A DNA stretch of 64,000 nucleotides from Symsagittifera roscoffensis (Eukaryota; Xenacoelomorpha; Acoela; Convolutidae): the NCBI RefSeq assembly GCF_963678635.1, contig NC_087070.1, positions 19,317,318 through 19,381,317 on the forward strand. Reading direction: 5' to 3'. The translations under genes were made by a program, and so were the position numbers. Under the pieces are notes generated by a model. That model ran no database searches. It saw nothing but the letters and a program-made list of their open reading frames with translations, and had not been told where the DNA came from. Position 1 is the first letter of the stretch. The number at the start of each line of letters is the position of its first letter. This document shows positions 22,405 to 33,789 of this stretch, piece by piece.

Positions 22405-24306
22405 TACATGTTTTTATGGCGCTCCTGGGTGTTATTCTTTTTTAACATCATGACCGGCAGAACCGTTAACGAGCACTCCGCGCCAAGCGGAAGCTCTAAA
22501 TAGGGCCCCTAGCACCGGGGAGGAAGGGTAGTTCGGAACGCGGAAGTTTTCTGGATTGCCGAAACTAGCTTTTTAACCTAGTTAAGACCAAAAACTCACG
22601 TACCAGGAAGGGTGGGGCGGTTGCTCTCTCCCCGTCGTTCCCTGAGAGGTAGGTGACTAAAAAAATTTAAAGATATACAAGAAACCAAACAAAAAGTAGT
22701 ATAATACCTAAGAAAAAACAAAAAACATATAAAAACAGTAGAAAAATATAAAATCAGTAGAAATCATCACCCCAGACGAGATGTGATCCGACCCTCCCGT
22801 TTGTTGTTGTTAGATAAATTGTTGTTACAGGTATTTATATCAGTCAGGATCGTTACGATCAAAATTGAGGCCCGTTTCTGGTGCTTGTACTGTAGGGTTA
22901 TTTGAGTAATTAAGCACGTTAGTGCTAACTTGCGCTCAATCCGGAAAAGTCTCTGGATTAGAGCAGAAGACTCATCCGGCAAGCAGTGCAAGGAGCAACA
23001 AGAAGGGCTCAAGGAAACAACAATCGAATGTTTGGATATTGTTAACAAACTTTATATTCCTTTTGGTACAAAAATTATGATACCAAACTATGGGGGGCTC
23101 GACAGTGACTGCGCTGAAGTGGCCTTCCGTCGAGTTTCGAATTTCCGAGTTAGGCACCAAAGGGGTATAATATTGCTGGTTTTACTATTTATATAGCCTA
23201 TATTAATACTCCTATACCGTTTTTCATTGAAAAACATAGTAAGCAGACTGGTTTTTAGGGTCGAAATAGTGATATTTTGATCCTCACACAAATCGAAATC
23301 GCGATTTTTGAGATATCGATACTTTTTAAAACGAAACAAAGCGCTAAATTAGTGAGTTACATTGTAACTGTACTAGTATAAGTAGTGGAACCGGTTAATT
23401 TTAGTTCGGAAGTGGTCGAAACTAGTTGGGTACCGAAAACCGAAGTTTCTTGATTTTTGAAAAAACGAAACGCTACAAAATAAGAAATTTTTTTGAAATT
23501 TTTGCATTAGGACAATAAAGATTGATGTTTGGTCATTGTTCACTAGTGAATCGACAGGTCTTAAAACCTGTTTGATAATAACCTTCAGGGTCCCAGTGAA
23601 ATCGAACTTAACGTGTTTGGTTTAGTGGATTTGTCAATCCGAAGGGGTCCAAATAGCATTGTTTTCGGCAAATTTTTTTTTCAGCTGGAACGTTTTATAT
23701 CAGACTTTTTGCATTGAACTAGAAGCATATAGGCGTTCTGAGCTCAGATCAACAATTTTTAGGTCAAAGAGACAAGAATTGCGAAAAAAAGTTAGGCGGA
23801 ACCTTTGAGTGAGAAAATTTTTGTACCTTAGAAAAAAGATATTTTGGTTAATAACTTTGGAACTACTGGACAAGTCCAGTTGATCTAGCTACATAACTCA
23901 TAGAGTCTTCAATTATCCGAAAAAATAAACATAGAAAATTTTTAAGATTATTTTAGCAAAGTTACCAATTAGTGAAGGTAGACCCTTCACGTTTTGTAAA
24001 AAAAAAATTGGAAAGCCCTTATACCCCTACCAGAGGGTAGTAACGGTTGAATAAGGCAATTTTACGCTGTTTTTGTCGGAAAGGGAGGGCAAGGAAATCC
24101 AGTAAACGAGAGACGAGAGTCGAGTGGAAACTAGGTTAGTTATAAGACCCTTCACAGTTAAAGAGAATTGTCAAACAAGCAGCTTAGCATAAATCCGGAA
24201 GGGTCTAGGGCCGGAATACACCCTTTCTAGTTAATTCATATAGCATAATAGACTCTGAGACTGTATCTGGAAGGGTCTCGGGTGTAATTTTTAAACGTCC
24301 CGGAAA
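22405..24306. other. Non-coding stretch between R and the minisatellite
   Basis: A GC-richer part (22440-22660) with a small hairpin (CCCCTAGCACCGGGG) is followed by AT-rich DNA. Two short overlapping ORFs at 22930-23340 have no motif. Scattered forms of the GGAAGGGTC motif (about 23640, 24195 and 24268) precede the dense array at 24307. If R is an LTR, this would be the element leader. Confidence 0.5.
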
Positions 24307-24640
24307 AGCCAATTGCAACAATCCGTAAGGGTCCCATTTTCACCAATCCGGAGGGGTCCCAATCCGGAAGGGTCCCATTTTTCGCCAATCCGGAAGGGTT
24401 CCATTTCCACCAATCCGGAGGGGTCCCAATTTTCACCAATCCGGAAGGGTCCCATTTTCACCAATCCGGAAGAGTCCCAATTTTGCCAATCCGGAAGGGT
24501 CCTGTTTTTGCCAATCCTGAAGGGTCCCATTTTTGCCAATCCGGAAGGGTCCTAATTTTGCCAATCAGGAAGGGTCTATTTTTGCCAGTTCGGAAGGGTC
24601 CTAAGTTTGCCAATCCGGAAGGGTCCTATTTTCGCTAATA
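24307..24640. repeat. 24 bp minisatellite, 13 units
   Basis: Thirteen variants of CCAATCCGGAAGGGTCCCAT plus TTTT(C/G) follow one another with a period near 24-25 bp. Most differences are in the T-run and the last two bases. Because the period is often 24, both strands stay open and give repetitive peptides (PIRKGPIF, MGPFRIGEN); these are not genes. Confidence 0.95.
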
Positions 24641-25158
24641 CTTGAGTAGACAAATGAAAAGTTAAATAGTGAAAGGTATTAGGTTATTAGGAGTCAGGCT
24701 AGAAACCAGTGACTGCACTGGTAACTTGCCTTAAAAAAGACAATAGTACACCAAAACAGGTCTAAACCCGGATATTCGCGACACTAAGTCTAATTTGATT
24801 AAGAGTTTGACACTAATTTGTGTGGATTAAAATTCAAACTATTTTTTGGAAAAGTGGTTGCCTTGAGGATTTTAGTAGAACTAGCTCGAGCAAGTGATGT
24901 GTTGTGTGTTATGTGTTTTGGGACCCTTCTTGGCAACCCAATTAAGACTCTGGGTGCGTAGGAGTTAGTGACCATGAAATATCAAATAATGATCTGAGGA
25001 ATAGATCCAAAGTTTGTACTGTCCATTCTTAGGTCGAAGTCCAAAAATTTTCGCTGTAGATTTTAATATATTTTAAGATCAAACTTTTTTTAACTGACTG
25101 TTTTAAATCAATTTTAATACAAAATTAGTGTAACGTTAACAAATGTGATATTTTCTAG
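24641..25158. other. Non-coding stretch before copy B
   Basis: AT-rich with no ORF. The last bases before the first copy B ORF are TTTTCTAG immediately before ATG (25159), which looks like a 3' splice acceptor; an upstream partner exon could not be found. Confidence 0.4.
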
Positions 25159-26080
25159 ATGCTGATTGATAATTTAATTATTCATCAGATTTCAGTTGAG
25201 CAAACTGATAATCAAACCGAATCTAACGAAATGGACATTTTCGATTCGAGTGAACTGATGGACCTAGCGGAGGCGTATATAGGACCGATGATAGATGCGA
25301 TCTATCGTCGGCTGACTGATCGAGACTTCGCTCTGGAGAAACCAGAAGTAGTCAGGTTGCTGGTCGCCTTACTAAATCTTAGGGCATGATAACCGTGGGG
25401 ACCGCCCCACGGAAGTCTTATTGATGGCCGCATATGGAGAAAGAGGAGTACTAGACCGCCCAAACATGAGGGTAATGAGGTGGAGAAACGGGTCTCTCTC
25501 AGGAAGTGACTTGGCGAACGATCCTGGGTTGGGAAGTTCCAACCAGGTGAGATTGGGTTAGGACCAACGAACCAGGTGGGATGCCTCTGCTGACCAAACC
25601 TAGGCCTGGACTGAGGAGAATGCATAAAGAGATGAACAGCGAGGCTGCCTCGACTAGTTCACAGCTGAGAGCAGATGTGCCACCAAAAAGGGCGAGAGTA
25701 GAAGAAGAGGTTAAAACGAATGAAACGATGCAAGAGCTGGAGAAGACAAGAACAGAACTAGATCAAGTGACTAAGACTATGCTCAGGGAAGAAAAAGACA
25801 GAGATATGTGGGAAAGACTGTTTGAGGTTTGTAACAAGAAACAGAGTGAAGAAATAGAATGCTTGAGGTGAGAATACAAAGAGCAATCGGAGCAGTTGAA
25901 AGAGCGATACCAGCAAGAAATGTTCCTCGTGGGCAGTCTCCGATGGAGCTCCTAACGCCTCGTGAAATAAGTCAAACGACCGAGGTGCGACCCACCACTA
26001 CGGTCGGTACAGTGACGATCCCAGTCGTGGAACAGAGATTGCGGAAGTTGATAGACTGCAACCTATGGAACAATCGATGA
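25159..26080 (+). pseudogene. Copy B: N-terminal acidic and coiled-coil part
   Basis: Three segments are present. 25159-25389 (76 codons) is acidic and helical (SSELMDLAEAYIGPMIDAIY). 25581-25871 is basic, then turns into a Glu/Lys-rich coiled coil (MQELEKTRTELDQVTKTMLR). Its TGA at 25869 is followed in frame by further coiled coil (EYKEQSEQLKERYQQEMFL). 25859-26080 is a Thr/Pro/Val-rich linker. No known domain is visible. The segments lead directly into the SGNH domain on the same strand, so they are probably one ancestral protein. Confidence 0.55.
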
Positions 26081-26186
26081 CACGGGCAGTGTGGAGCTCT
26101 CCCACGAAACGATGAATAGAACGGGAGCTGACAATGCCACATAACCAGCAAATACCTCTGAAGTCCCGGACAGAAAAACAAGAGAG

Positions 26187-27090
26187 ATGCAGATAAAAAA
26201 GGTGTCCCGAGTGTTTGATGCGCAGAAGAACAAACAGGGAAAGAACAATTTCACGGGAGTTCCTGATGCGGATCCGCGAGCCTGCTTCAATCGATTGACT
26301 TGGAGTCCGGCGATAAACATGCAACAACCACCGCTCGGGACATCAAATTTAATACTGTGCGACAGTTTGATGAGAGTTCTCCAGAACCTGAGGACCTCCT
26401 GGGTCACCACGGTGATGGCCTTTTGAGGTGCCATGATGGCCAGCTGTATCGAATGATGGAGCTAATGAACCCAGGAAAAATCCCTAATGTAATGATCTTA
26501 GTAGGGACAAACAATGTGGCCAGAGGTTCAGATGAGGAACAGGCACAGTGGGAATCGATGACGGTGTGCCTATTTACTACTCTCTGGCAGAAGTTCAAGT
26601 CTGCGGTACTGACCGTCTGCACCGTACCTATGAGCACAAGGACGCTGACATCGGCGGGAAGGTGGAATATTGAAAGGGTTATCAGGTGGAACAACATAGT
26701 GAGAAATCTGGCGAGTCGTAATGCTGGACGGATGATCCTCATGGATATCAAACATGAGCTCAGACCTATGGATCAGGCCAGACTTACCACCTACGGAATC
26801 CACTTTGGCAGTATAGAAGGAAAACCTGGATGAATCGAGTCTTCAAGGAGCGACTAGATGAAATGGAGGTCGAGCTCTTTGACCCGGGAATACTGAAGAA
26901 GGAAGAAACTACGAATGAGCCGGCACTCTCAATCTTTGTACCCCCTAACCTAGAAACACGTCTGGGAGCAGTTGCAGCCGTAACCTACAGGCCGCTAAGC
27001 TTCAGCGAACCAGGGCAAAGAACGGACGTACTGGACCGACTGGGGGAAGCGCCAGTAAAAAAAAAACCATTCATCCACGACGAAGATTAG
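26187..27090 (+). pseudogene. Copy B: SGNH-hydrolase-like domain 1
   Basis: Block I reads LILCDSLMRVL (CDS at 26358-26366) in one frame, with GDS changed to CDS. After a shift the next frame has VMILVGTNNVARG (26492-26530), block III with its Asn. It continues to YGIHFGSIEG (26792-26821), where the block V pattern DxxH has Asp replaced by Tyr but keeps His. Ser, Asn and His of the catalytic set therefore survive, while the block I Gly and block V Asp do not. SGNH hydrolases are esterases or lipases; related domains occur in CR1-type retroelement proteins. A Glu/Pro-rich linker follows to 27090. Confidence 0.7.
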
Positions 27091-27199
27091 GACCTGTTAA
27101 TTGGACAACGGAGACATCAGGCACCTCGAGATCGTAAACTAGATCGGAAACCACAAGTACCAGCCGAGAAGAACGACGAACAGACAGAAGCTCTATGAT

Positions 27200-28233
27200 G
27201 TGGTCGAGGCCCATACCTTCACCTGGAATATCTACAAACAGGACCTGATGAAACTGAACCTTCAGACGGGAAGGTTTGCAGCCGATGCCACAAGGATGCT
27301 GAATGGAGCGAGGCTATCCGTCAATGGACTATACCCAATCGCAGGTGTGGACTGGTGTATAGCAGCTGGCATTAACTTCAGCTCCACGACCACCTTAAGA
27401 TTTGCCAATTTAGAGGGACAAAAATGCCCTCGAACAAAACAATGGGTCCAGTAAATGCGAGACCTTTGCAGGACGTGAAAATGAATCATGGCCAAAGAAA
27501 TTGAGAAGAAAGACCCGGAAGATTTTTGACAACGAGGGCACCAATACGACAACTTGTGAAATTGTTCAAACAAGCACGAGCACCCCAATCTCACGTGAAA
27601 GAAAAGGCTTACACAAAACAGGTGACGCAAGAACGCGATGTTGAGAGATATGGTGGAATGAAGATTTGGAAGGACAAGACTATCTTTGCGGCGTACGATA
27701 AAGTGGAAATGAGGAAAGCAAAGATCTTGATAGTTGCGAACTCGGATTTCGCGCATACCTCCAAGTCTCTGTTTTGGCCTGACAATATAATTCTGGCAGC
27801 AATCAACTGGGACCTGATGCAGTCTCTGTCAATGGCAATTGGGATACAACGAAAAATAGAAATGAATCCGATCACCTTCGTGTTTGCAGGCATAAACGAC
27901 CATCTACACAGTAGGGGTTTCCTTAGCAGACTCAGAGAGCCTACAATGGCGGAGGACGCAGTATGCCCAGCGATAAAGGATATCCTCAAACCGATGGGCA
28001 AAATAATGGATACGTTGAAAGAAGGTCCATTCCCAAAAATAACACCGAAAGCTGTGTTTGCACTATCTCTGGGATATGCATATCTCCCCGATGGATTGAC
28101 GTTCGTATATGCGATGGTGGCGTTGGTCTCAGAAATGAAATGTGATGTGATCATATCTGCCCCCAATCGCGGAATAGAATTGGAGAACCTAAGACCACTT
28201 TGTGCGGAATTGACGATCACCATCGAGTTATAG
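27200..28233 (+). pseudogene. Copy B: SGNH-like domain 2 (shared with copy A)
   Basis: The frame 27526-28233 is open for 235 codons. It carries KAKILIVANSDFAHTS (27718-27765), PITFVFAGINDHLHSRG (27868-27918), VFALSLGYAYLPDGLTFVYAM and ISAPNRGIELENLRPL. Copy A has the same blocks in the same order at much lower identity elsewhere. NSDF and xxND recall blocks I and III of SGNH folds, but the usual GDS is absent and no DxxH is evident, so it may be a non-catalytic or different Rossmann-like domain. The preceding frame (27200-27454) includes ATRMLNGARLSVNGLYPIAG with no known motif. Confidence 0.6.
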
Positions 28234-29135
28234 CGAAGATGTCCAACGACTTGTGGTTCCGAGGAATGGAGATAAAAGAAGAAGAAGAAAGAAGAAAGAA
28301 CTCCAAAGAGACGAGAGCTCACTTGGAAGCGATGGTCTTGCAAACGAAACCAGAGGCTAACAAGTGGCTGCACTTGACCCCTCAGATAGCCGCATTGGGC
28401 ACGGAGGCTTTCCAGCGAGGCCCAGCGATCATCACAAAAATCCATGCCTACCTCTACCTGGTGAAAGAGGTGAACCTGGCCGAGAATGCTGAAGAAAAGT
28501 CAGCCGAGTTTGTGAACAGAGTGTGCCAAGTTACCCTGGAGGCTTTCTGGACGCAGATTGTGAAGGAAGAAGAAGGCTTTGACCGGACTGACAGTATGCT
28601 GGAAGGGTTGGGAGCAGGATGGACCAAGTCGTTCCCGCCTAAAAGTCTACCTCTCGCTCTCTCGATACTTGATCAGAAAGTTCCTCCAAGCAGTCACAGA
28701 GTTATCAATCGTGGAAATACTAGCCCTGTTCGTGACGTTGGAGCGGAGAATTTTGTGAGAGGACCAGTGGTACTGCTCACTGAAGGAGTGGAGAACTTGC
28801 GGTTAGATGGAATTCTGACGCTAGTTGCGATCACGCACGGGAACTTGGGAGGATTAATGAATCTGACCCGCTACACTGAACGAGTGAGAGAGAACTTAAG
28901 GAGGTTTGACCTGAAAGAGCAGGAGAGGATGAGACAATTGATTGAAAAGGAAGAAAACGTGCGACGTCATGCTGAGGGCATGCCCCTGTTAACTGACCTG
29001 AGCCTGGCCATTAGGACCACTGATCCCTTAGCACTGATCAGAGGAGCCAGGGAGTTCGTGACGGTGATATACGGTCCTGCAGTCATGTTTATGTTTCCCG
29101 ACATTAAGGTGGAGGCATACAGGAGGTCGGTGTAG
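28200..29135 (+). pseudogene. Copy B: long helical region (311 codons)
   Basis: This is the longest open frame in the window. It begins in the frame after the domain 2 block and is rich in Glu, Lys and Leu (WLHLTPQIAALGTEAFQRG, EEKSAEFVNRVCQVTLEAFW). It ends with GAREFVTVIYGPAVMFMFPDI and KVEAYRRSV before a TAG. Just beyond that stop HLNLISAVDGSAPNW continues in frame and matches VSLISILDGTALSW of copy A, so the TAG is a mutation. No domain is recognised. The openness over 0.9 kb suggests this copy died more recently than copy A. Confidence 0.6.
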
Positions 29136-29204
29136 CACCTGAACCTCATCTCAGCAGTGGACGGAAGTGCACCTAACTGGGGTGAACAGCACGTACTGTG
29201 AAAA

Positions 29205-29741
29205 ATGATGAGTAATGTCTTGTTGTTCGCAAAAATATCAGAGCCGGAGATGACTGTCATAAATTTTGATGATCACTTCCGTGATTGTATGGGAGAAAGG
29301 GATACAGGGCATATCGAAGTATTCCCAAAACTCTGGAAATTGAGGCCCTACAAAAGGACGAACGCCGAAGTTACAAGAATTCCTCGTCTGACGGCCTCGT
29401 ATCACAAAGTGAGAGAAGAAACGAAAGGCTGGGGTGACAACAAGAAACTGCCGGAAGAAATCCCTGAATTTCACTTAATTAGAAGGATGTTGCCCGAAGC
29501 AGTATCCGTAGTACAAATCCCTAGGTTGAGAGCCTTCAAAAACAACGAAAGGAGAGTGGCAAAAGTCTCCGAGATGATGGACCCGTGCTTCGTGGGCAAG
29601 AACGCTGCCATGCTGCAGTTTACGCAGTTTGCCTTCACGGACGAAACGACGAGGAGATGGATGAATAATGCAGCCACTCCGAAACCCGAGAGCCATTCCA
29701 AAATCCGAGAGGCAGGGCAGATTTGCAAGAGGCCTCACTGA
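29205..29741 (+). pseudogene. Copy B: C-terminal domain shared with copy A
   Basis: 178 codons begin MMSNVLLFAKISEPEMTVINF and contain EVFPKLWKLRPYKRTNAEV, IPEFHLIRRMLPEAVSVVQIP and MMDPCFVGKNAAMLQF. Copy A (about 17140-17600) has VLFGKVKDPELIVLNF, YPNFWNLNPLEKN, IPEFSTVRLM and WDPLFIGYSAATYF at matching spacing. The pattern IPEF-x2-(I/V)R-x-M and DP-x-F(V/I)G-x2-AA is the strongest fingerprint of the family. Function unknown. Confidence 0.65.
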
Positions 29742-29847
29742 TCTTGAAAAGCGCAAAAACGAGAGTTATTAGTGAGCGGGAAACTATACACTAGAAGTCT
29801 GCTAGCACCCTCTCACAAGTAATGCACGGAGAGGAAGAACATTCCAG

Positions 29848-31700
29848 TTGTGCCGAAGTTTCCAGAAGTTTGCAGACGGAGCAAGAAATGAGGAGCAAGG
29901 CCCACGATTTCAGGAAAAAATCAGAAGCCAGAAGATGATCAGGGAGGAAACCGTCGATCGGAAGAATCTATGCAGCAGGATCCCGATCAGGCTGATAAAG
30001 AGAACGACAAGGCTTCGACAGGCGGGATGCCCAGCCTGGACTTCAACTTCCTCCGCGACTTTGAGAATGGCACAGACCCGTTAGAAGGAACGACTGAGAC
30101 AGCAGAGGAGGGAACTTCTACGCTGAAACCTCCGTCGGCCTTCATGGAAATGAACTGAAATTTGCTGGAGAGCAGCTCTCAGAGTAATTCTAAAAATGAC
30201 GAAGAGGAACTTTTAATGGAATCTCCGAGGAGAAGAAGAATAGAGCACTGCCAGAGTACCTCTCTTGGGAAAGTTGCCCAAAGAAGAGTGGGAAATTCAT
30301 CAAAGAGATCATGAGAATAAGACGGGATGTAATATGGACAGAGTTTCCTTCATGGAAGAGTCTGGACGGTAGTTCAGAGCTACGGGACCCAGTCTATGCT
30401 GAAAACAGGTCTCAACAGACCACTGATGCGGGTATTTCTTGACAAACTCGACGAGTTTGAAGGGAGATTGCGTGAGTTATTGATCGACTCGGTCACTGAC
30501 GAAAGTGAAGCAAACTCTCCTATAAAGGCAACAACGCAAGAGGCTATGAAGTAGTGTATCTGTCAAGAACCCGAAAAGGAACGATGTGATCGAAAATGGC
30601 GATAGACAAGATGAATGACATGAAAATGAAACTTGGCAGCAATGTGATTTTAAGGAAAACCGGAAAAGTAAAGGGGGACCCTGAAATCTCGATAAAAGCT
30701 GTCAACTCATCTTAGAGAAAGCGAGTCGAAAAGCTATGAATATGGGACAGGGTGGTGACCGATTGCCTGGCACAGACAGAATGTTGACTGACGTAGCGAT
30801 GGTGCCACCCATTCTCATAGCAGGATTAAGATCATCCGGTTATAAAACCAAGACGAGTGACCGCACTCTGACTGGAGCAACATTAGAAATGGAAAAACTC
30901 AGCCAATGTGGAGAAAGTACCCTATGAGATTTCAAACCATCTTGCATGAACCATGGAAAGGGAAGCGTCGTAGGACAGCTAATCCCAGTGGAGAATAACC
31001 GAATGACAGTGGCGGAAACCGTCTCCATTGATGAACCCGCTGGTGGATAAATGGAGATGGTGCCGTACAGAAACTCGGCTAGAGGACACTTAATGGCTCT
31101 AGAAAACAAAAGCGCCCTGGAAGGTTACTTGGAGAAGATGATACAAGGCACAGCCATGCAGCAGAAGACATTGGGAACTCTGGTCTGCTCTGAGATGCAT
31201 GCGGAAACGATGGACCAGTTAGTGAGCCTACCATAGAGAGCAGTGGTGTTACTGCACTTCGATGAAGAAGTGAGAACCACCCCGAAGATACAAGCTCTGT
31301 TGGTGATACCCTATGCGAGAACAGAATTGCAACTTAGGTTCGCTTGGTGCATGACTGGACTGACACGGGGGGATACGACTCAGAAGAAAGAAAAAGATCG
31401 AAGGGAGAGAAGATAATCTTGATGACGAGCATGAGAGATCTAATGACCCAAGAAGGAGCGGCAGAAGCGTGTGCGAAGCGGAGAGACGCTCTATGTTTCA
31501 TTCGATTCATGCTAGAATAAATATCAGTGCAGGCGTTGAGCACTTGTGTCAAGATGCTAAGAGAAGGCGATGAACAAGCGAAAGCCTTGCTCTTACTGGC
31601 ACTTTTGGACATACATCAGATTAAACCGATGCGAGTGAACATGAAGGAGCCTGTGGAACTGGAACCTATGAAGGAGATGACGAAATAAGGAGATTCTCGT
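29848..31700 (+). pseudogene. Copy B downstream: fragmented acidic ORFs
   Basis: Short frames (29848-30158, 30736-30927 and 31051-31236, among others) are rich in Glu, Thr, Lys and Met, and no motif is recognisable. Stops occur about every 60 codons, but base composition stays less AT-rich than the flanking non-coding DNA, with purine-rich + strand bias as in the coding parts above. I read it as the decayed continuation of the same element, possibly a linker rich in disorder. Confidence 0.4.
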
Positions 31701-31751
31701 ACAAGGAGCTGAAGCTCACAAAAAAATCCAGGGGAGCACTGCCGAAGTCCA

Positions 31752-32333
31752 GTGAAAATTGCGGAGTTACTTATCCGGGATCGTAGGATGGCATACAACC
31801 CTTTCATTAATGAAGACATACGCGATTGTTTCTTCGAATACGAGCAAGCAGTGTTGCTGAGATTCTGGACGTCAAGAATTGCAACGACAAGGAGCGCTGC
31901 TAATAAGCAAACTAGGCCGGGACTTGTGTTGGAAGAAAAAGTGACTGCACTTTCAGTGCCGAAATCTGACAACCGAGTAGAAATTGCATTGGGATTCTTG
32001 GACGAACTGCTAAGAACGAGTTTAATGGTGGTGTGGGAACTGGTGAAACCATCATGGTGTCCGAGTCCTAACCGCCGATTCGATATTGCGCGCGACACAG
32101 GATGTGCAGAGGGAATTGAACTCAGACTGTATTTGCGTGACCTGAACATCATTTACAATTTGATGACGACAGCCTCTAAGAACAACGGAGAAGTCAAAGT
32201 GGATTTGTCTGGCTGGAGACTAGAGGACTGGGTTAAACCTGCTAGCTGTCTGTCGAAAAACTGTAGACTGGACGGTCACATCTGTGGAGGTCTGTATTGC
32301 GTGAAGACTCTTGCGAGCAACACAAGCAATTAA
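31752..32333 (+). pseudogene. Copy B downstream: possible Ulp1-like protease remnant
   Basis: This 193-codon frame ends with WRLEDWVKPASCLSKNCRLD followed by GHICGGLYCVKTLA. The ending resembles the Gln/Asp-x-C-G-x2-x-C block around the catalytic cysteine of C48 (Ulp1/SENP) peptidases, which many transposons carry. I could not place the matching His and Asp upstream with confidence, and DCG reads ICG here. The family call is therefore weak; an unrelated cysteine-rich domain is equally possible. Confidence 0.3.
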
Positions 32334-33694
32334 CGATATTGTTTGGAAAAATCGTAATGAAAGCAAAAACGGAAACAGAATTGATTGCGGATTGCCACAG
32401 AGGAACTGAGGTAAATCTAGTGACTGCACTAGGATTCTACAGCATCTTTGGTTCTTTAGAGTCTTTATTGAATCTAAAACAAGAGCATGAGATGGTGGTC
32501 ACGACCATCAGTGTAGAAGCGTTTCCGGGAGTTTTGCAAACCAAACAAAAGTATATTGGAAAGTGGAGGGAAGCGATCGAGGCGGAAATGACATCTATAA
32601 CAGTGAAACCTATCGTAGACCGTCGGGAGCGCGATATCTAGTTGGATCGACGTTAGGTCCAATGTGCAAGAGCAGATACCCAGTGCATTTTGTAGCGGTG
32701 GATGTGAAGAGTACGAGGACGATCATAGATCAAGCCTTCTCAGTGCCGAAATGCGTAAGATTAGCGAGGATGTCAGAAATTTCTTACAAGTTATTGTGCA
32801 ATATGTTCTCAGCAGCTCCAGAGAGAACCCAACAAGAATTAGAACCCATACTGGGAAAGAAGTTCATGGGATACGCCAGTGGGAACTTCAATAATTTTGA
32901 AAGACCAAAGCAGAAAGGATCAACAGCCACAGATTACAATGCGGTAGACAAGAATGATGAAATCCACCGAGTGATGATGGAAGTGGAACAACTACTGAAA
33001 GCGTCGGCAAAGCGTAATTGGAGGAAAATCATATTGACGCATGATGAGTTCCCCTGCCATTGCTTGCTACAAACATGGTGCTATCCCGGTTGTAGTAATC
33101 TGGTGTTGATTTGAGACTGTGGAGAGCTGCTCTCCATGGGCTTACCAGATTCATCACAGCCCATAACGATAGTGATTGTGGGTTTTATGATGGCGATACG
33201 ATGACTGGAAGCTCATGTGAAAGAGAACACTCGACAAGAAACGCCTACGAAAGAACAATTGCAGGAATTGGATTGTCTAAAAGATTTTTGAGACAACGTG
33301 AAAAATCCTGAACATTCGGATGGAAGTGAAAAATATATGGGCCAGAAGATGACTGATGCCATGGATTAGAAACAACATGACTGCATGGTTGAACGAATAT
33401 GTCAAGAAGCATATGTCGGAGCACAGCAGAGTGTACAGTGCGTATCAGCTGTACATTGGAGCAGGAGCTTTCAAGCGAGCTTTTGTAACTCATCGGAATG
33501 CAGTGACCACCGCAGTGAGGAGAACGACGTCTAGAACAAATGAATGTGACGGGAGAAAAAGAGAAGAAAGGTTGAAGGAAGACTTGGAGAGATACGTGAC
33601 GTTGTGCCTCCACAACAGCTTCTGCCGAAACAGGGAAACTAACTTTGATCCTATACCATGTTGCAAGAAAAAAGTAGAAGAGCAGAAGTGTTGA
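32297..33694 (+). pseudogene. Copy B downstream: unknown 3' ORFs
   Basis: Frames 32297-32641, 32563-33114, 33111-33311 and 33356-33694 follow each other with small overlaps on the + strand. The 183-codon frame has KSRYPVHFVAVDVKSTRTII and helical stretches. The last one is Arg/Lys-rich (AFKRAFVTHRNAVTTAVRRT) and ends with CCKKKVEEQKC. No reverse transcriptase, transposase or integrase motif is visible in any frame of this stretch. Confidence 0.4.
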
Positions 33695-33789
33695 AGGACT
33701 GCCTCCAACAGCGTCAGAATAGCCACCGATGTGTTGCAAGACACTGAGACTGAAAGTGCGGAGTCAATGTCGCAGGAGGAGGAGATGGA

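Noticed and set aside
24291-24555. Open frames of about 80 codons on both strands over the minisatellite
   Set aside because: They result from a period often divisible by three and encode only the repeat.
24307-24640. CRISPR-like regular repeats
   Set aside because: There are no unique spacers; the whole 24 bp period is repeated, so it is a minisatellite in a eukaryotic genome.
27609-28445. 278-codon minus-strand ORF opposite copy B
   Set aside because: Antisense shadow of the coding frames; the + strand carries the motifs conserved in copy A.
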